Assembly: GCF_900105765.1 (NCBI RefSeq)
Contig: NZ_FNTX01000001.1
Span: 1,894,387 to 1,958,386 of the forward strand
Reading direction: 5' to 3'
Length of the DNA stretch: 64,000 nucleotides
Source: Ruania alba
Lineage (GTDB): Bacteria; Actinomycetota; Actinomycetes; Actinomycetales; Beutenbergiaceae
The notes under the pieces are model-generated. The model did not search any database. It was not told the origin of the DNA and saw only the letters and a program-made list of their open reading frames with translations. Shown one piece after another: positions 60,008 to 64,000 of this stretch (position 1 is its first letter; every line of letters begins with the position of its first letter). A program made the position numbers and the translations under genes.

Positions 60008-61977
60008 CGGTTCTCACCGTCCCAGCAGATCCTGAAGCCGATCGAGGGCGAGGCATCCACGCCCAGACCGGGCAGCAGGAACTTCAGCGCGAACTCCGGG
60101 GCCTGCACTCCCCCGTCGACGTACCAGTCCGAGCCCTCACTGAGGTGATCTGCGCCGCCCTTGAGCATCACGAACCGGCTCCGCCCATCCGAGTGCTCCG
60201 ACTCGGTCCAGTTCCACACCACGGGCGTGCGGCGCTCGAACCCGCGCTGGGTGGCGGCGAGCTGCCACTCGTCCTCGGTGGGCAACCGGCCACCCACCCA
60301 GGCGGCGAACTGCCGGGCGCGGGCGAAAGTCACCCCGGTCGCCGGGCGATCAGCAACCGCATCGACGTCGGAGTCCGGTGCCTCACCGATGGTCGCGAGG
60401 AACTGGGCGTACTCGGCCGCCGAGACCTCCCGCGCGGCCACGCGGACGCCGTCGGCAATCTGCGCTACGCGCTCGAGGGTGCGCTGGTCGTGCAGGCGTG
60501 GCGGGAGGGGCTTCCACTCCTCCACGTACGGGGCGCCGTCGTACATGCCGGTCTCGCGCTGGCGGTGCCGGACGGTGAGCACATGCTCACCGGCGGGAAC
60601 CTCGACCACCTCGGCACGCAACGCGTCCGCGGTGGCGCGCTCCGCCGTCGGGCCGGTCCAGGCAGGTGCCGTGAGCCGGACAGAGCGGCGGTGCGGGAAC
60701 GAGGCGTCGCGCACGGGCGACTCGAGGCGAAGGTCGGCGACCTCGTTAGGGAGGTCTGCGCCGTCGGCGATCTGCACCAACACTGCCACGCCCTGGGCGG
60801 GCACCACTACCTCGGCCTCCCCGTGCTGGAGCGGGCCGTCGAAAGTGACCCACGTGCCGGGACCGGCCTGGTAGGTGACGTCCTCGTCGCAGGTGTTGAC
60901 CAGCGTGTAGAGGGTGACGCCGTCGAGCTCGAAGGTCGAGGCGAACACGGGTGGCTCGCACACCGCCAGCGGAGTCCACTCGCCGTCGGTGAGCCAGCGG
61001 TGCATGGCGCGCTGCACGGGCAGCATCCGGCGCAGCGTGGCGGCGTCGCGCTCGTTCCAGCCGACCCAGACGCCGAACACGACCTCCCAGACCATCACGC
61101 CGACGCCGTTCAGCCAGGCCGAGCGCAGCTCGGCGGCATGGTCGCGGTTCCAGCGGCGGATGTGGTGCTGCATGTGCCGGCGCTCGAACCACCGCGCCCG
61201 CAGCACCCCGGGGATCTCGGAATCGGCGAACCACTGCGCCCAGGAGAGGGCGTGATCGGCGACCCGCTCGGTCACCAGCTTCGACTCCCCCTCCAGGCCG
61301 ATGCCGGGGCGCGCCGCCTCCATCGCGGCGACGAACTCCGGGTCGGCCTTCTTCAGGGTGTCGAGGAAGACGCCGTCGGCGTTCAGGTGGCGGACGACGG
61401 TGGCGAGATCCTCGGCGTCGGTGTTTCCGGTGCGGCGGGTGCCAGTGTCCCACGGGTTGTAGTCGACGAACACCGCGACCCCGTGCTCGTGCAGGGTGGC
61501 GGCGGCCTCGGCCAGGCCGGGGACGTCGTAGAAGTCCCACTGGTTGCGCTCGTCGATGCCGATGATCGGGTAGGCGTGCCAGAGCACGACGCCGTCGAGC
61601 CCGCCGAAGCGTTCCTGGGCGTCGGCGAGGAAGCCTTCCGGGGTGAAGACCTGGGCGTCGAAGTCGAAGAACAGCTCGTCCCACAGCCAGGTCTGCGCCA
61701 CCGTGAAGCAGCGGTTCGCCCACTGGGCTTCCGGGGCGTCGTAGCGGGTGGGCGTGCCGTAGCGGGCGAGGGCGCCGTCGCGCCATGCGTGGAGCTGCTT
61801 GCGCCAGACGTCCAGGGTGGCCTGGTCGGGCGGGTCAGCCTGGGTGCCGGGGGCGGCGAGGATCTTTGCCTCGTCCAGCGCCTCGGCGGTCTCGCCGCTC
61901 GTGAGGTCGCCGGTCCGCGGCACCTCGGTGGGCAGGTCGAGGGGGCGTGGGACGAGGGGGTCGAAGCCGCCGCTCAT
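60004..61977 (-). CDS. glycosidase-like barrel protein fused to a SUMF1 (formylglycine-enzyme-like) domain
   Basis: This 657-residue protein has no name I can give. Residues 90-380 look like a TIM-barrel hydrolase (LWHAYPIIGIDERNQWDFYD, VFVDYNPWDTGTRRTGN, ADGVFLDTLKK), followed by a beta-sandwich. The last 150 residues carry the SUMF1/FGE-sulfatase signature (VSAAEYAQFLATIG, PATGVTFARARQFAAWVGGRLPTEDEW in outline, GFRIC at the end), without the paired cysteines of copper-dependent enzymes except the last one. SUMF1-like domains can also bind ligands. It overlaps both neighbours as ATGA. Confidence 0.8.
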   Translation of the reverse strand: MSGGFDPLVPRPLDLPTEVPRTGDLTSGETAEALDEAKILAAPGTQADPPDQATLDVWRKQLHAWRDGALARYGTPTRYDAPEAQWANRCFTVAQTWLWDELFFDFDAQVFTPEGFLADAQERFGGLDGVVLWHAYPIIGIDERNQWDFYDVPGLAEAAATLHEHGVAVFVDYNPWDTGTRRTGNTDAEDLATVVRHLNADGVFLDTLKKADPEFVAAMEAARPGIGLEGESKLVTERVADHALSWAQWFADSEIPGVLRARWFERRHMQHHIRRWNRDHAAELRSAWLNGVGVMVWEVVFGVWVGWNERDAATLRRMLPVQRAMHRWLTDGEWTPLAVCEPPVFASTFELDGVTLYTLVNTCDEDVTYQAGPGTWVTFDGPLQHGEAEVVVPAQGVAVLVQIADGADLPNEVADLRLESPVRDASFPHRRSVRLTAPAWTGPTAERATADALRAEVVEVPAGEHVLTVRHRQRETGMYDGAPYVEEWKPLPPRLHDQRTLERVAQIADGVRVAAREVSAAEYAQFLATIGEAPDSDVDAVADRPATGVTFARARQFAAWVGGRLPTEDEWQLAATQRGFERRTPVVWNWTESEHSDGRSRFVMLKGGADHLSEGSDWYVDGGVQAPEFALKFLLPGLGVDASPSIGFRICWDGENR

Positions 61978-63368
61978 GAGGTCATCATCCGATCAGACAC
62001 TGTGTGGGTGCGGGCAGCGAGCTCATCCAGCTCGTGAGTCTGCGGGCCAGGCAGGGACGTGTGCAGCCGGCCGTGCAGCGGGTCGGTCCACCTGGGGTCG
62101 AGACCGGACTTGCCGGTGAGGGCACCGAGGACGGAGCCGACGGTGGCGCCGGCGGAGTCGGTGTCCCACCCGGCGGCCACGGCGAGGGTGATGCCGCGGG
62201 TGTGGTCGCCGTTCGACGCAGCCACGGCCATCGCGATCAGGGCAGCGTTGTTCAGCGTGTGCACCCAGTGCAGGTGGCCGTACTGCTCATACAGCGCGTC
62301 GAGTGCTTCCTCGTCGTCGATGCGGCCCTCGCGCAGGCCCTCCCCTGCCGCACGGCCGGAGCGAACGGCCTCGAGCAGTCGGGAGGCCGGGGGCAGCACC
62401 GACTCGGCGGCGTCGAGCACCTCGTCCACCGAGCTCGCTACCAGGGAGGCCGAGCACAGGGCGGCGGCCCACATGGCGCCGTAGATGCCGTTGCGGGTGT
62501 GGCTCAGGCGGGCGTCCACCCAGGCGAGCCGGGCGGCGGCGTACACGTCGCCGGGGTGGGCCCAGCCGTACACGTCGGCGCGGATGAGGGCGCCGATCCA
62601 CTCGCGGAACGGGTTCAGGTGGGTGGCCGTCTCGCAGGCACCGGTCTCGGTGATCGCGCGGGCGTCGAGGAGGTTGCGGTAGGCGGCCCGCTCGGCGGTG
62701 AAGACGCGCCCGCCGGGCAGGTTCGCCAGCCAGGACTGCGCCACATCGGTGGTGGTCAGGTGCGAGCCGTGGGTCTCCAGCAGGTCCAGCGCCAGCAGCG
62801 GGAAGTTGAGGTCGTCGTCCTCAGGCATGCCGTTGATGTTCTCGACCAGCGAGGTGGGCGCCGAACGGCGGTTCCACGGCCACCGGGCGGCCACATCCTC
62901 CGGCAGACCCTCCGCCGTGAAGTACCCCTGCAGCGGCCAGTTCCCGGTGGCGCGGGCGATCTCCTCGATGCCCTGCCGCGGGATCTTCTCCACCGGCTTG
63001 CCAAGCAGGCAGCCGACCGAGCGTCCCCACCAGGCGCCGGCGACCCGGTCCAGGTCCGCCGCCACCGGCTCGCCCGGTGCGGCGGGGGTGGCGGGGATCT
63101 GCGCCGCGATGTCGGCCCAGTCATCCGGCTCGGCCGGGTCGGTGGTGTCGAGCTCGGCCAGCTGGGCGAGCACCTGGCGGGCGATCAGCCGCAGCTGCGG
63201 GTCGGCAGCCTGGGCGCTCGCTCCGGAGCGCTCGGGCTGCACCGATCCCCCGGCGGCCTCCCACCGGCGGGCCACCGAATCGAGCGCCGCAGAGTCGGCG
63301 CCCTGTTCGGCCAGCGCCACCAACTCGTGGGCGACAAGGTCCTCGGGCTGGGCCCAGGTGAGTCTCAC
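61974..63368 (-). CDS. ADP-ribosylglycohydrolase-fold protein
   Basis: A 464-residue DraG-fold protein with a roughly 100-residue N-terminal helical extension. The metal-site motifs are EDDDLNF near 184-190 and GWDTDSAGATVGSVLGA near 415; the Mg-binding acids appear to be present. It overlaps the next gene of the same family and the barrel-SUMF1 gene by four bases each. In this setting, next to CoA and lyase genes, hydrolysis of a small glycoside or ribosyl compound is more likely than protein de-ADP-ribosylation. Confidence 0.88.
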   Translation of the reverse strand: MRLTWAQPEDLVAHELVALAEQGADSAALDSVARRWEAAGGSVQPERSGASAQAADPQLRLIARQVLAQLAELDTTDPAEPDDWADIAAQIPATPAAPGEPVAADLDRVAGAWWGRSVGCLLGKPVEKIPRQGIEEIARATGNWPLQGYFTAEGLPEDVAARWPWNRRSAPTSLVENINGMPEDDDLNFPLLALDLLETHGSHLTTTDVAQSWLANLPGGRVFTAERAAYRNLLDARAITETGACETATHLNPFREWIGALIRADVYGWAHPGDVYAAARLAWVDARLSHTRNGIYGAMWAAALCSASLVASSVDEVLDAAESVLPPASRLLEAVRSGRAAGEGLREGRIDDEEALDALYEQYGHLHWVHTLNNAALIAMAVAASNGDHTRGITLAVAAGWDTDSAGATVGSVLGALTGKSGLDPRWTDPLHGRLHTSLPGPQTHELDELAARTHTVSDRMMTS

Positions 63369-64000
63369 GCAGATTCCTCCAGCATGGCGTTCAGGGCCTC
63401 GGTGCGCTGCCGGGCCCGGCGGGCGTCGTCGGCGGCGATGGCGCGCACGCTGGCGTCCATCGAGGCGATCACGGCGTCCAGGTCCAGTTTGCTCGCCGTC
63501 GTGACGTCCTGCACCCAGTCCCCCGGAATGGCATCCCGGCCGGCGAGAGCACCGCAGATGGCGCCGGCCATGGTGGCGATCGAGTCGGCGTCGCGGCCGT
63601 AGTTCACCGCATCCAAGATCGCACCACGCGCGTCGCCGTCGTGGGCAACCACAAGCCCGAGCGCGACCGGCAGCTCCTCGATCGACTTCGTGCGGGAGGG
63701 CAGGCGGGCGTCCATCGCCGGCTGCCGGTAGGTCTCGCCCACGGTGTCGTACGGGGCCACCGCGGCGCGCAGCACCCGGTTCAGCTCGCGTTCGTCGTGT
63801 GCGGCCAGTCCCCCGGCGGCCTGGAAGGCGGCGACGGCCTCGAGCACCGCGTCGATCGCGGCCCGGGTGCCGTCATGGGCAAGGCGACGAGCCTCGTCCA
63901 CGGCGCGCTCCGCCGTCGTGCCAGGAACCAGAGCGGCCGCGACAGCGGCGGCGAACACGCCGGCAGCCTCACGGCCATAGGAGACCTGGTGCGCCCCGGC
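63365..64000 (-). CDS. ADP-ribosylglycohydrolase-fold protein, 5' end outside window
   Basis: The frame is open to the window edge; the visible part (211 codons) begins AGAHQVSYGREAAGVFAA and includes NYGRDADSIATMAGAICGAL, the C-terminal metal-site motif of the DraG fold. The N-terminal motif lies outside. It overlaps the gene at 61974-63368 as ATGA. Two members of one family side by side suggest a heteromer or two steps on related bonds. Confidence 0.88.
   Translation of the reverse strand, partial: AGAHQVSYGREAAGVFAAAVAAALVPGTTAERAVDEARRLAHDGTRAAIDAVLEAVAAFQAAGGLAAHDERELNRVLRAAVAPYDTVGETYRQPAMDARLPSRTKSIEELPVALGLVVAHDGDARGAILDAVNYGRDADSIATMAGAICGALAGRDAIPGDWVQDVTTASKLDLDAVIASMDASVRAIAADDARRARQRTEALNAMLEESA

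Overview
The window is high-GC DNA (roughly 65-70% by eye) from a free-living actinobacterium. The sequence fits a saprophytic Micrococcales genome of the Ruania/Beutenbergia/Georgenia kind, although that placement is inference. Pointers are AAGGAG-type ribosome binding sites, GTG and TTG starts, many ATGA/TGATG-coupled genes, LAAC-type lipoprotein signals and several carbohydrate ABC importers that carry no ATPase gene of their own. I see no rRNA, tRNA, CRISPR array, integrase or transposase.

Most of the window is catabolic clusters, each with its own importer and regulator. (1) 3-1773 (+): the end of an SDR gene and a Gfo/Idh/MocA oxidoreductase. (2) 2043-8507 (-): two ABC permeases, a binding protein, an RpiR regulator and an FAD oxidoreductase. 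(3) 8709-11661: a truncated haemoglobin, two methyltransferases and an MFS exporter. (4) 11726-18570 (-): a seven-gene operon with a TRAP fused permease, FAD monooxygenase, FCD-type GntR regulator, nitrilase-fold amidase, DUF2848 protein, cupin and TAXI receptor; a candidate GntR operator lies just upstream. (5) 18693-20305 (+): a lipoprotein esterase and a P-loop protein. (6) 20397-25206 (-): an FAD oxidoreductase and a second ABC importer, divergent from an AraC regulator at 25241. (7) 26243-32430 (+): a LacI regulator, an ADP-ribosylglycohydrolase-fold enzyme and a third importer. (8) 33006-38446: a LacI regulator divergent from a fourth importer and a family-1 glycosidase.

From about 38450 to 47340 the composition changes. 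This islet holds a ParA-type ATPase coupled to a SIR2-domain protein, both AT-rich. It also holds a single-polypeptide type ISP restriction-modification enzyme and an AT-rich membrane protein with a channel-like C-terminal half. It looks like a defence islet, and the ParA-SIR2 pair is the best candidate for an undescribed system. Its right edge abuts a decayed 3' piece of a citrate-lyase-like gene whose intact paralogue lies at 57999-58826.

Beyond the islet, cluster 9 (47612-54223, -) encodes a fifth importer with Tm-1-like, PEP-hydrolase-like, EthD and Gfo/Idh proteins. Its binding-protein gene has a one-base frameshift between signal peptide and mature domain. Divergent from it are a ROK regulator and an MFS protein. 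A minimal nucleotidyltransferase/HEPN pair (56987-57981) has a promoter that predicts a leaderless mRNA and is preceded by tandem repeats. The window ends in a fully overlapping minus-strand operon (57999-64000): two ADP-ribosylglycohydrolase-fold proteins, a barrel-SUMF1 fusion, a class III CoA-transferase and a CitE-like lyase.
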